The notes under the pieces: generated by a model
Database searches by the model: none
What the model saw: only the letters and a program-made list of their open reading frames with translations
What the model was told of the DNA's origin: nothing
Shown: one piece after another, positions 35,889 through 47,019 of the stretch
Position numbering within the stretch: the first letter of the stretch is position 1
How the letters are laid out: the number at the start of each line of letters is the position of its first letter
DNA from: Cannabis sativa
Lineage: Eukaryota > Streptophyta > Magnoliopsida > Rosales > Cannabaceae
Length of the DNA stretch: 64,000 nt
Assembly (NCBI RefSeq): GCF_029168945.1
Contig: NC_083602.1
Span: 44,267,442 to 44,331,441 of the forward strand
Direction of reading: 5' to 3'
Made by a program: the position numbers and the translations under genes

Positions 35889-38690
35889 AACTCCCACTTG
35901 CACTAATACAAAACAAAAAGTGCGTTCAAATAATCTCAACACCTCGATATACAAATCAAGTGTAGTAGTAGTAAACTCCTCGTAATAGGATCTGAAAGGT
36001 TGAATTAACCACAACCTTTTCTCCACCATTACTCTTCCTTAATCACAAAATCATTGATAATGTGAAATTCCTCTCTATATGTCTACTCTCTTGGGATACT
36101 GGATTCTATATCTTTGGCAACTACTTTTGGTTAATCAGGAAATTAACACTAGTAGTTTAAGGCAATTTGGAATGGTGCCAAAGATGTATAGAACTTTCCT
36201 TAGACTGAATAAGTACCTTTCCTGCAGCTTTAACATTCAGTCTCTCTCTGGTAGACCTAGAGACTTCAGATAGGTTTTTACACTTCTCCAAAATAACTAT
36301 TCCATCCCCAGAGTAACCACCATCTTATCAGAAAGATTTACTAGCACAACGGCAAATTTCGAAATCTGATATGGTGTAGTCTAAGAGTTTTAAACATACC
36401 CTCATAGACTAACATATAGTTCCTCTTCTTAATCTTAAGATTTACTTGATTGTCTTCCAATGTTCTTCTCCTGGATTAATCTGATACTTACTCATTACTC
36501 CCACTCAACAGCAGGTGTCTGGTCTAAGGCATACAAAAGCATATCTAAGACCTCTCACTGTTGATATAAGAAATTCTTTCGTGGCTTTATCTTTTCTGGA
36601 ATAGTTGACACTTTTCCTTAGATAAATAAAATCTATGCCTAAGAAGTTGTGAAGCTTCTATAGATTGCCATTAGAAAGAAAACGCTTCAGCAACTTACTA
36701 AAGTAAGTTGCTTGCATTAGAGTAAGTAATTACCAGGTATACCACAAGCCATAGGTTTAGATAAACTCAAACCTATAATACTAGGAACAGGAAGTTTTGT
36801 TAAGTCCATTGAATAGACTTATAAACAAAAATTTCCTTTTATGTCCTTGTAATAGAAAAATTTAGGTTACTCCATGTGAATGGATTAAACCATAACTCTA
36901 TTGGCTTTTCATCTTAGTTTCTTATCTTGACAATCCATTACTTGTTTAAACTCACAATGGATTTTAATCACTAGTGTCTTCCAAATCATAAGAAGGTGAG
37001 TTCCTTGAAACTCTCCCACTACGACAAGGTACCGTGAATTATGTCGAAGAAAACTAAATGGTATTGATCTCTTCGGTTGAGACAAGACAACAGAGGCAGT
37101 GGGATCATCATATGTTATATAAGATGATAGAACACTTTTGGAATCAAGAAAAATATCTCCATCATTTGCTACTTGTTTTCAGACTTAGTCATTATCTTAG
37201 AAAAGTAGTATTTGTTTGAACAAACACTTTCTTATCTATTGACTATGGGATAGTCCACCCCTAATCACTTAGAATAGCTAACAAACCATGGTTAATAGTT
37301 CTAGCTTTTCTTAAGATTTTGATTAGGTCATCCATGAATCTAGTAATGATTTACATTAAGTATACAATCATTACATCATTTTGAAATTGTATTAGCATAG
37401 AAGGATTTAGGCAACGACTAGTAACTAATCATCAATATGCAACTCGAAATTTCTGGGGAGGTAAGTTTGGATATAATTCAAAAATCAATTTAATAATCTT
37501 TGAACTCCATATCTACTAACTATTTCTCCACCCCTATCAGTTCGCAAGATCTTTAACCACTTACCTTAATGGTTTTAACCATTGCTAGAAATTAATGAAA
37601 TTTTTCAAACATTTCAAATTTCTTTGCTAAAAGGTATAATCTAGAGTTATCGTTTTAAGAATACAACGAAAAACTCATATCCACCCCTGAATGTACATCC
37701 ATCTGCGAATGAGATGAACTACTTTCAGCGGATATAGGCATATTAGCTCTTTGCAGAGATTGATCTTGTCAAATCCACTATGAACAAGATACAAATGCCA
37801 TAGATTAAAAAAAATGGTAGTGTCTTTTGATGACATAGGTTTAGTTACATCAAAGAGTTCTTAGAATACTGGAAGTGGATCCTGGTCACAGAATACCTAA
37901 CTCATATTCCATACAGTTTGAATCCATTAATAGAAGATGGATATTTAACACTTGAGAAAGTGTAACTGTATTGTATTCTGGAATTAGAAATATAAGAAAA
38001 TTTCTATTTGGAATCTAAAATTAAAGTCAAAGACTTAAATTTATACCAAATATAATGAGTAATTCTATCTTGGACCAGCACTACTAATACAAACTTTAAG
38101 TCAGATTTGCCCATACAAGTTGGAGATTTCTAAGATTGAGGATTTATATCAATTGGGAATAGAATTTCGGGATTATAATCATATGCGTCATTTAATTTCT
38201 TAAGAGAAAATATAGAATGACATGAAATGATTTATAGACCATTCATCCAATGATATTTTTTGAAGCTAATTCGAAATGAATAAGCTAAGAGGAATTAGGA
38301 TAATTTCGTTATTTAAATAAGAATCCAACGATGCTACGATTAGCGAGAGTCAAAGTAATCTTATTTATATAATCTTCTTCTTTCATATTGTAAAAATGCT
38401 AGTTCAAGGTGTCATCAATTGATGAACAGCTAGATGTCGCATATACAATATTTATCTTTCGAGATCTAACACTATTATGTATGTCTAATGGTGAAAATCT
38501 ATTAGGGATTTATCTCATTAGAAAAACAAATATGTTAGACCAACAATGAAGATTCGAAATTAAACTACAACTTAATAACAGAAAATAACATTGTTCAATA
38601 TAAATTCATACACAATTCAGAAATTATAAACGTATAGTAAGTAGGAATGACTAGTGAAAATACTAAAACATACAATCCTAAATAATTTCC
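35889..38690 (-). pseudogene. Decayed copia pol/gag relic of X3
   Basis: No frame survives, but the DNA still aligns by eye with X2 pol in order. 36281-36400 matches the RNase H stretch around 19811-19930. 36471-36590 matches 20011-20110. 37520-37760 (cccctatcagttcgcaag) matches integrase at 21735-21900. 38600-38640 matches the gag start region near 23100. Indels are common throughout. The same decayed sequence, with the same lesions, recurs in X4 at 51527-53200, so the decay came before both insertions. Confidence 0.8.
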
Positions 38691-38715
38691 AAGGTTTTCA
38701 ACAAACTGATATAGT

Positions 38716-39055
38716 GTCCCGGTAGGCGAGAGTCAAAGTATCATTTATTGAATAGAGTTGTCAGCTCATCTAAAATAGAAACCATTCTAGCAACCTTTTA
38801 TTCGATCAAAATAAGAATCCAACGTTGTCCCGGTAGGCGAGAGTCAAGGTTATTCTTATTTTATGAGCTTCCACCATTGTTTCATGTTTTATGAGTTTAT
38901 CTCTAAGTAGTCACCGTAGGGGAGAGTCTAAATAGAGACGAAAACTCACAAAACACTTATCAAATGAAATCTTACGGTGTTAAATGCGTTCAACGAATAA
39001 CCATCCATAGGGGGACGAAGTCTAGCGTCTCGAGGTTATATTGAAAACATTTAAC
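38716..39055 (-). other. Leader stem-loop array of copia X3
   Basis: Plus coordinates are used. 38808-38862 has an 11-bp perfect stem AAAATAAGAAT/ATTCTTATTTT around cccggtaggcgagagtc. 38887-38953 has stems TGAGTTT/AAACTCA and TCTCTA/TAGAGA around accgtaggggagagtc. 38979-39055 has GTTAAATG/CATTTAAC and ATAACC/GGTTAT around cataggggga. A further loop motif at 38716-38738 sits in a short TGATA/TATCA stem. Stem bases differ from X1 and X4 in a compensated way, while the loops stay the same. Confidence 0.7.
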
Positions 39056-40399
39056 TTTTGTAAGACCAACAATGGAGATCGAATATCTTAATAATAATCA
39101 AGCTCATTATTTAAAGTGAGTTGTATTTTCTTTGATTCTCTTTATTTAATCTATTTATTTTAAATATATATTTATTTAATTAAAATTTCCAATTTAGAAT
39201 AAAAATTCTAAATGTAAATTTTAATTTAATATTTATAAATTTTACTTAGATGGATATGAAAATAATATGAATTATTTCCATGTTAGTAATAATTTCCAAT
39301 AAATATTTAGAAAAATATTCAATTTAAGTTGTTACAAAATTAATTTAAATTAATTTACAACTCAAATTTAATTTTCTATAAATATATATTGCATTTCGAA
39401 AAATTAAAGTATTTAAGAATACAATTTTCGAAATTGCATATTAAAATAGAGAAAAATAAATCCTGGAAAAATTATTCTAATTTAATGTTGGCCCAAAATT
39501 AATTAATAAAATTAATTTACAACAAAAAATATAATTTTCCTATTTAATTAAATATATAAGAAAAATTTCAAATATTTAAGTATGATGATGAAAATCAACT
39601 TAAATATTAATTTTCTATTTAATTAAATACACTAGAAAAATACTTCAAGCAAAAATATCATCTATCAAGATTTTCCTTTGACTAATTAATTCAATTTCTA
39701 ATTATATACTTTAATTCAATTTATTTTTAAATTAATCAATTAATGAAAAAATCATTGATTTAAGTTGGTCCAAAATTAATTAAAATAAATAATTAATTTA
39801 CAACTTAATCTATTTTTCAAGATAAAATTCAAAATTCCAGCATTTAAGAAATGCAATTTTGAAATTTGATTAATAAAATAAAGAAAAAATATATTTTGAA
39901 AATTATTTAAATTTTGTTGAAAAAATAAATTTCAACTAAAAATAATTTTCTATTTAATTAAGTGTCATGAAAAAGAAATATTTAAGTATCATGATGAAAA
40001 TCAACTTAGATATTTAATTTTCAAATTAATTAAATGTATTAAATTCAAGAAATAAATAATTAAGTGTAGAGAAGGCTTAATTATTAATCTCCAGTTTAAT
40101 ACTAGGAAAAAATATACTTAAAATAAATTGTACCAAAATTAATTATTTAAATAATTAATTTCACAATGTATAATATTTTCCTATTTAATATTAGAAATAA
40201 TAAGTAGTCTAGAAATAACTATCTAGAAAATATCTTATTTGATTAAGTATCTTTTCCACAAAATTTGAAAAAATATCTAATTTAAGTTGTATTAGAAAAA
40301 ATCTAGAACTTAAATATTTTCAAATTTAAATTTAATTAAATATCAAAAATTAAGTTTAAACCACTTAACTTAAAAAATATTCCATTTTAAGTTAATATT
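39056..40399 (-). other. AT-rich leader of X3, first part
   Basis: Very AT-rich, with recurring aattaa and tttaagttg words and no coding signal. It is matched by X4 at about 53583-54900. It ends at the Tekay-B target duplication ATATT (40395-40399). Confidence 0.75.
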
Positions 40400-40761
40400 T
40401 GTAAGGCCCTAACGCTAAGGCACGCTACAGTGCTTTTTCAATTATTGTGCAATCTTTGCTAATCAAAGAAGTTTCTCGAAAAACGTGTCAAATTAAAACT
40501 TTTGCATTAAATATTAAACTTTGTAATATAATAAAATATTTACAAGTGTCGGGATCCCGATTTTAAACTTTGTAAAATTAACTTTTCAAAATATACATTT
40601 ATTACAGGTCGCACAGCGACTACCAAAATAAAAATCCCCAGATGTCCCGAGACCGAACACTCCAGGTCGCGCTGCTTTGACATGTACAATCTCACCCGAG
40701 CTCAGGTTCACTCCTGTTCAGCCTTCGCCTTTCCTTTACCTACACATGAAAGTAGAAACTG

Positions 40762-41153
40762 TGAGTCGACAGACTCAGTAAGAAATGCATATAACATATC
40801 ACATAAATTCCGACCTGTAAATAGGCGCCCATACACCTATCTACAGGGCTTAACAGATGAACAAGAACGTTCTAACTGCTTGTGCTACTGATCATGATAT
40901 CACTCCTACTAACACTATAATCGTGCTGTAGGACCGGCACTATGTTCGTGCCGCTATGATAGCATCAATAACATCCAAAAGTATGATTGGCCATGATATC
41001 ACTCTTAACCAGTACGATGCCTGTACTGCTGAACCGACACAATGGTTGTGTCGCTATGATAGTACCAAAACATACTTTCCAGGGTGAATAACACTCTTAA
41101 CCAGTACGATGCCTGTACTGCTGAACCGACACAATGGTTGTGTCGCTATGATA
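40762..41153. repeat. Hairpin array with three tandem units in the Tekay-B LTR
   Basis: Single hairpins are TGAGTC/GACTCA (40762-40777) and a two-part stem CCTGTA/TACAGG plus ATAGG/CCTAT (40814-40847). Tandem units of about 62 bp begin at about 40901, 41000 and 41092. Units 2 and 3 are identical, and each has CAGTAC/GTACTG (41010-41028, 41102-41120) and CGACACAA/TTGTGTCG (41035-41053, 41127-41145). Unit 1 has CGGCAC/GTGCCG (40935-40953), a compensated variant of the same stem. The array is repeated in the 5' LTR. Confidence 0.8.
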
Positions 41154-41500
41154 TCACCCAAACACATACAAGGATACACATAGCATGCATATATATATCA
41201 TACATATACATACACCCAGATATTTATATCACACGTTATATTCAGTTCTTACCTGTTTTCCGAATTCAAACGTGCTGGCCGACCTGAACGGAAATCTCGT
41301 GCTAGATGGATGCCCTAATCACATTTTGACACCGGGTAAGTTACATGATTCAAAACCCTAATCCCGGGAAATCCAAAACCCAAACCCTAGGTTCTGCTAT
41401 GCTCCTAATGGGTTATTCTAACTCTGGAAATGGGGAAACACCCATCCGAGGCATCGAAATGGCAAAAATTGAGAAAATGAAAGGCCCGGGGAACCCTGCC

Positions 41501-41552
41501 AAAATCGGCTAGCCGGTTTTTGTGGCCCTGCAAACCGGCTAGCCGGTTTGCA
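41501..41552. repeat. Paired NheI-centred palindromes in the Tekay-B LTR
   Basis: 41529-41552 is a perfect 24-bp palindrome around ccggctagccgg. 41501-41520 is a 20-bp palindrome with one mismatch. The copies in the 5' LTR are at 48122-48141 and 48150-48173. Confidence 0.92.
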
Positions 41553-42538
41553 CCAGGTTTCCCAAAACCTTTCATTCAATGCCCAATCTTCCACCAAATG
41601 CAATGAAACCTTCCAGAGTACCTAATTAGGGCATAAACAATAATTTCCAGCCAGTAATTCACAGAACAATCCATCAAAACCCAAGTTGCCATTAAAGCCC
41701 AAAGCTTTGAACTCAAAGCTCAAAGTTGCATAAAACTTACAATCAATCACTACACCAGCTACTAGGAACTTAAATTAACTCAAACTAACCCTAGAATCCG
41801 AAATTCAAACAACTCTAACCCTAACAGCCCATGATTTACAATTTCACTACTTCAACTAATTCAAAACTTGAAATTTAGAGAAGAGACCATTAGGGCTTAC
41901 CTTAGCTTGATTTCCCCCCTTGAATCCTTGCTGAAAACTCAGAAAAATGGCAAAGAAAATTGGTTCTTGCCCCTTGATTGTTCCAGCCGAAAGAAAGAGA
42001 GAAAGAGAGAGTTCATGAAATGTCTAATTTCCTTGTTTTTCTTCAAATGAGATAAATGAGTTGGCTAAGCTTAACTCTTGCTGAAATAAATTGCTAGGTG
42101 TCACTTTCTTAGGGCAGCCACCTATCCTTCAATAAAGGAAATGACTAAAATGCCCTCCAACTTAAAACTTAGGTGCTTCACCAAACTAGGGGTAAAATGG
42201 TCAAATCCCATAACCCCGCTCAAACCCGATAATTAATTTTCTCTAAAATATTCCCCACTAAGAAATAAGGTTCTAAACTTACCCATGTGATCAATCTAGC
42301 CATCCATCGCATTTTCCGTTGTCGCCGAACAAAAATTACAAAAATATTATATTCCACATATAAACTAAATAATACCCCTAGAGTTTAATAAAATCTCCGG
42401 AATTGAGAAATTATAACTCTAATATTTATTTCTAAATATTGGGGTCCACAATTAAATAAATTCACAAATAATAATAAAATAATAAAAATTAGTGCTAATT
42501 GCCTTTACTAATCCAAATTACTAAAGCGGTCATTACAA

Positions 42539-43086
42539 TTATCCCCCCGTTAAAAGGATTTCGTCCCCGAAATCTAACTTGAATAGCTCTGGATGTTGAG
42601 TCCTTATATCCGACTCCGATTCTCAGGTGGCTTCTTCCACCTTACTATTCCTCCAGAGTACTTTAACCAGTCCAATAGTCTTATTCCGAAGAACTTTTTC
42701 CTTTTTATCCAAAATCTGTACAGGTTGCTCCTCATAGAATAAATCTAGTTGCAGTTCAAGGGCTTCATAACTCAAGACATGGTCGGGTCTGATACGTATT
42801 TCCTCAGCATAGATATGTGAAATACGTTATGAACAGCCAATAACGCTGCTAGCCGATATGCTACCTGCCCGACCTTCTCGAGTATCTGAAATGGCCCAAT
42901 GAACCTAGGGTTTAACTTACCCTTCTTCCCGAAGCGCCTAATACCCTTCATTGGTGAAACCCGCAGGAAAACATGTTCCCCTGCCTGAAATGTAACATCT
43001 CTGTGCTTCGGATCAACATAACTTTTCTGCCTGCTTTGAGCAGCAAGCATCCGAGCCTTGATCTTATCAATAGCTTCATTGGTCCT
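42539..43086 (-). pseudogene. Tekay-B integrase C terminus and chromodomain
   Basis: Minus-strand motifs are GKLNPRFIGPFQILEKVG, HNVFHISMLRKYV, then the chromodomain: QPVQILDKKEKVLRNKTI, LVKVLWRN, a TGA where Trp is expected, and HPELF. The chromodomain in this group is thought to guide integration to modified chromatin. A TAG separates it from the integrase core at about 43088. Confidence 0.9.
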
Positions 43087-43767
43087 CTACACTAACTCTG
43101 GACCCAAGTACTTCCTTTCTCCTGTCTCGTCCCAATGAATAGGAGAACGATATTTTCTACCATATAACATCTCATAGGGAGCCATCCCTATTGTACTCTG
43201 GTAGCTATTGTTGTGGGAGAATTCAATTAAAGGCAAGTACTTACTCCAAAAACCCTCAAAGTTCATAACACAGGCTCGTAGTAAGTCTTCCAAAATTTGA
43301 ATAGTTCTTTCTGATTGACCATCAGTCTGAGGGTGATAGGCTGTACTGAATCTTAACTTGGTACCCTTAGCCTTCTGAAGACTCACCCAAAACTTCGATG
43401 TAAACTTTGGATCCCTATCTGACACAATAGATTTAGGGGCTCCATGGAGACAAACTATCTCCTTCACATACAATCAGTGTATTGATCCACTGAATATGTA
43501 ACTTTCACTGGTAGAAAGTGAGCTGACTTTGTGAATCTTTCCACGATGACCCATACTGAATCATACATCCCTGTAGTTCTAGGTAAACCAATTACGAAAT
43601 TCATTGCAATGTCCCCCCCCCCACTTCCATTCAGGAAGGGCTAAAGGTTGCAGTAACCTTGCCGGCCTCTGATGTTCTGCTTTAATCTGCTGGCAGGTTA
43701 AACATTTGAATACGTAGTCCACCACATCTCCTTTCATCCCATATCACCAAAAATAGGGTTTTAAATC
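43087..43767 (-). pseudogene. Tekay-B integrase core
   Basis: It shows IVSDRDPKFTSKFW, STAYHPQTDGQSERTIQ, ACVMNFEGFWSKYLPLIEFS and MAPYEMLYGRKY. The region from 43474 to 43767 has shifts but still matches the KFTKSAHFLPV and TCQQIK blocks. A run of ten C at about 43612-43621 is a likely slippage site. Confidence 0.85.
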
Positions 43768-44518
43768 CTAATACATTTTGGTGGTTCCCGGATGAAACGA
43801 ATAAGGTGTGGTATGAGCTTCATCCAGTATTTCTTTCTTAAGCTCATCAACACTAGGAACACAAACTCGAGCTTTATATAACATCATTTCATTGTTCGAG
43901 ACTGAAAAGCCTCTAGGCCGACCAGTTATTACTTTGTCTCGAACCTTAACTAGCTCGGGATCTTCCCGCTGTGCCTTTCTGATTCTCTCTAACAGATCAG
44001 ATTGGAGTGTTACATTATGTAATTTCCCGACCATGAACTCAATCCCTGCACTAACCATTTCCGAGGCTAATTGAGGGGCTATCATAACTGGGGTACAAAT
44101 TTGCTCGGAACCTTTTCTGCTTAGAGCATCGGCTACAACATTGGCTTTCCCAGGGTGATACAAACTTTCACAATCGTAGTCCTTAACCAGTTCCAACCAC
44201 CTTCTCTGCCTCATATTCAAATCTTTCTGAGTGAAAAGGTATTTGAGACTTTTATGATCAGTATAAATCTCACACTTTTCACCGTAAAGATAATGTCGCC
44301 ATATCTTCAAAGCAAAAATCACAGCAGCGAGCTCTAAATCAAGAGTTGGATAGCGCTGCTCATAATCCTTCAGTGACGAGAGGCATAAGCTATAACTCTG
44401 TCAGCTTGCATCAGAACACATCCCAGACCCTGTCTGGACGCATCACAATAACCACGAATTTCTCTTGATCTGATGGCAAAGCTAACACCGGAGCTGTTAT
44501 CAAACGTTGCTTCAACTC
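43768..44518 (-). pseudogene. Tekay-B RNase H and integrase zinc domain
   Basis: The main frame (43768-44322) has [52 protein letters not shown], then [19 protein letters not shown], which begins the HHCC domain. 44323-44518 holds the first RNase H part (CDASRQGL) with shifts. Confidence 0.88.
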
Positions 44519-45600
44519 CTAAAAGCTTGTTTCACACTTATCTGACCACACAAATTTCTGATTTTTCTTGATCAATTCGGTTAGGGGCATAAAAAGTTTA
44601 GAAAATCCTTCGACGAAACGTCGATAATACCCTGCTAACCCGAGAAAACTTCGAATTTCCGTCACAGACTTGGGCCTCGGCCAATTCTTCACTGATTCCA
44701 CCTTGTTTGGATCAACCATAATTCCATTTTTTTTCCCAACAATATGACCCAGAAAAGACACCTCAGACAACCAGAATTTGCACTTTTGAACTTTGCATAT
44801 AACTTGTGATCCCTAAGTCGCCACAATACCATTCGAAGATGATGCTCGTGCTTCTCTTCTGATCGAGAGTATACAAGGATGTCATCGACAAACACTATAA
44901 CGCAGTTATTGAGGAAATCCTTGAATACCCTATTCGAGAGATCCATAAAAGCCGTAGGAGCATTAGTCAATCAGAATGACATTACCAGAAACTCATAGTG
45001 CCCATATCTGGTTCTAAAAGCAGTCTTCGATATGTCCTTCTCTCGAATTCTAATTTGTTGATAACCAGATCGTAAATCAATCCTTGAAAACTCTGTCTTT
45101 CCCTAGACCTGATCAAACAGATCGCCGATTCAGGGCAACAGGTACTTGTTCTTATACATTAATTTGTTTAGTTCCTGATAATTAATACATATTCTGAGGG
45201 AACCATCTTTCTTCTTCATAAACAGAACCGGAGCTCCCCAGGGCGATGCATTGGGTTAGATAAACCCAATGTCAAAGCATCCCCTGAAGTTGTAACTTAA
45301 ACTCCTTGAGTTTTGCTGGAGCCATCCTATATGGAAACTTTAGAAACAAGTTCGACTCCAGACGCCAGATCAATTACAAAATCAATCTCTCGATGTGGCG
45401 GCAATCCCGGTAACTCCTCGGGTCGCCGAGAAAATCTTTTACCACTCTAACTGCCTCAGGCCCAAATGTTTCAGGTCTGCGGGAGTTAAAAACCACCGCT
45501 AGAAATCCTACACAGCCATTGCATAGTAAATCCCTAGCCCTTAATACAGAAATAACCGGGATCCGAGACCCCTGAACTGACCCAACATAAACAAATGGAT
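44519..45600 (-). pseudogene. Tekay-B reverse transcriptase
   Basis: The catalytic FVDDILVYS lies in 44689-44970, after [32 protein letters not shown] and WSDKCETSF follow at 44519-44770. Upstream, 44971-45600 contains many stops but recognisable pieces (PGLPPHREIDFVIDL, the IDLRSGYQQ and GALWVSGN-like regions). It is clearly inactive. Confidence 0.83.
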
Positions 45601-45930
45601 CTTCACCTATTGGCTGAAAATCACCATTTTACGCCTACAATCTATACTGGCCGAATACTTGGATAAGAAATCCATTCCCAGTATAATGTCAAACTCAATT
45701 AATTCCAGTTCTATACGATCAACGCTCAACTCCCTATCTTCGATCCTAATTGGCATAGACCTAATACGCCTATTAGAGACCACCAACTCCCCACTAGGCA
45801 CTAGGGTTCCAAACCCTCTTTTTAAAATATCTCAAGGCCTACCCAAAAAATGAATTATTCTCATAGCTACATATGAATGTGCAGCTCCCGAATCAAACAA
45901 CACGATATAAAAGAAGTCGTTTACAGGGAG
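45601..45930 (-). pseudogene. Tekay-B aspartic protease
   Basis: The active-site motif LFDSGAAHSYVA is readable at about 45880-45910. The frame 45607-45801 carries PSGELVVSNR, FDIILGMDFLSKY and SIDCRRKMVIF. Stops follow VVAR (about 45931) and the GRP before DILKRGF. Confidence 0.83.
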
Positions 45931-46743
45931 CTAACGTGCCACTACAGAAGGGCTTACTGCATCATCAGCTTGAGCATTAGCATTCATCGTGGTAGGAACA
46001 AATACCACTTTCTGCTCTTGTTCTTCTTTCTCCACCTGTGGGCAATCTTTCTTAAAATGCCCAACCTTGCCACATTGAAAACATACTTTTCGGTTGCATT
46101 CTCCGGGATGGTGTTTCATGCAACGTGGGCACTCAGGGTAAGAATAACCCTGGCGTGCTCCCTTGCCTTGAAACCTTCGGAACCGCTTGTTCTGTCTTAA
46201 ACCCACCACTGATGACGTAGGTTTCCTCTTCCGCTCAATCATGGAGCTCCTACCACTTCCACCATATTCTGGATTCAGGCAGGTAATATTCTGACCCCCT
46301 ACCATAATCTCCTGAGGTCTCATAATAATTTCCTCAGGGCTTCCAACCCAAGAAGCATTCTTCATATTTGAACCTCCCTGAAAGTCTGAAGGTTCTTCGA
46401 TCCAAATCTTTCCATGTAATGGTTCCACTTGATTACCAGCCATTCCATGCTTTGCTGGTAATACCGAATCAAAAATGATTGGCATATGTGGTAAAGATAC
46501 TACAGGAGACCTCTGCTGTTTCAACCTCTGAATCTCTTCTTCATGTCGTTGAATCACAGCTTCCATTTTCGCAAACCTTTGCTCCAAATCCAACGGAGCC
46601 TGTGACGGATAACCATCACTCCCGTCGGAAGCCCTCCAAGGGATTTCACCTTGGTTACGGGGACAATTTGGACTCCATTCTCTCCAACCATTACTAGCCC
46701 TGGCCACTTTACTCTGACTCTCCATATAGCACCAGGTGTCCAT
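45931..46743 (-). pseudogene. Tekay-B gag lacking the capsid core, with zinc knuckle
   Basis: The 270-codon frame keeps the coiled-coil (MEAVIQRHEEEIQRLKQQ), a PSDFQGG start of the capsid, and the RG/K-rich tail with CPRCMKHHPGEC and the CCHC knuckle CFQCGKVGHFKKDC. The stretch that in Tekay-A holds the WWD and FEEKFY motifs (roughly 150 residues) is gone. The frame reads through the junction, so the deletion is in frame or the join is neutral. The start is the ATG at 46743; whether the true start is further upstream is unclear. Confidence 0.82.
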
Positions 46744-46999
46744 TTTATAAGACTAACTTGTCAGTTAGTAAGTCAGTCTGGTCAGGCAACGGCCTATTAC
46801 ATACTTACTACCGCACTTACGGATTTTAAGGCAATGCACTTAACATAAATAATTATAATCTAATATGCTTCCTAACATGCCTTCACATTCGTAACTTTTA
46901 AAAAGAAAATACTAAACAAGTACGGGCTTACTGAACCGTGAACCGAGCTTTCTCTGATGAAGATTGTACATATCTTAGCAAGCTTCGGTAGACAAACCT

Positions 47000-47015
47000 G
47001 GCGGCTCTGATACCA
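47000..47015 (-). other. Primer-binding site of Tekay-B
   Basis: TGGTATCAGAGCCGCC on the minus strand, four bases from the 5' LTR. It matches the initiator-Met type. Confidence 0.92.
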
Positions 47016-47019
47016 AAAT

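Larger units (their letters stand above)
40400..42537 (-). repeat. 3' LTR of Tekay-B
   Basis: 2138 bp, ending TGTAATGACC on the minus strand at 42537. It contains two palindromes (41501-41520 and 41529-41552) and the hairpin array 40762-41153. Open frames at 40682 and 41084 recur at 47302 and 47705 only because the LTRs are copies. Confidence 0.95.

Noticed and set aside
40901..41153. Repeat-spacer pattern as a CRISPR-like array
   Set aside because: Three tandem units within a plant retrotransposon LTR, without unique spacers or cas genes.
40682..41287. Open frames inside the Tekay-B LTR (and copies at 47302 and 47705)
   Set aside because: They are repeated only because the LTRs are copies, match no family I know, and cover a tandem hairpin repeat.
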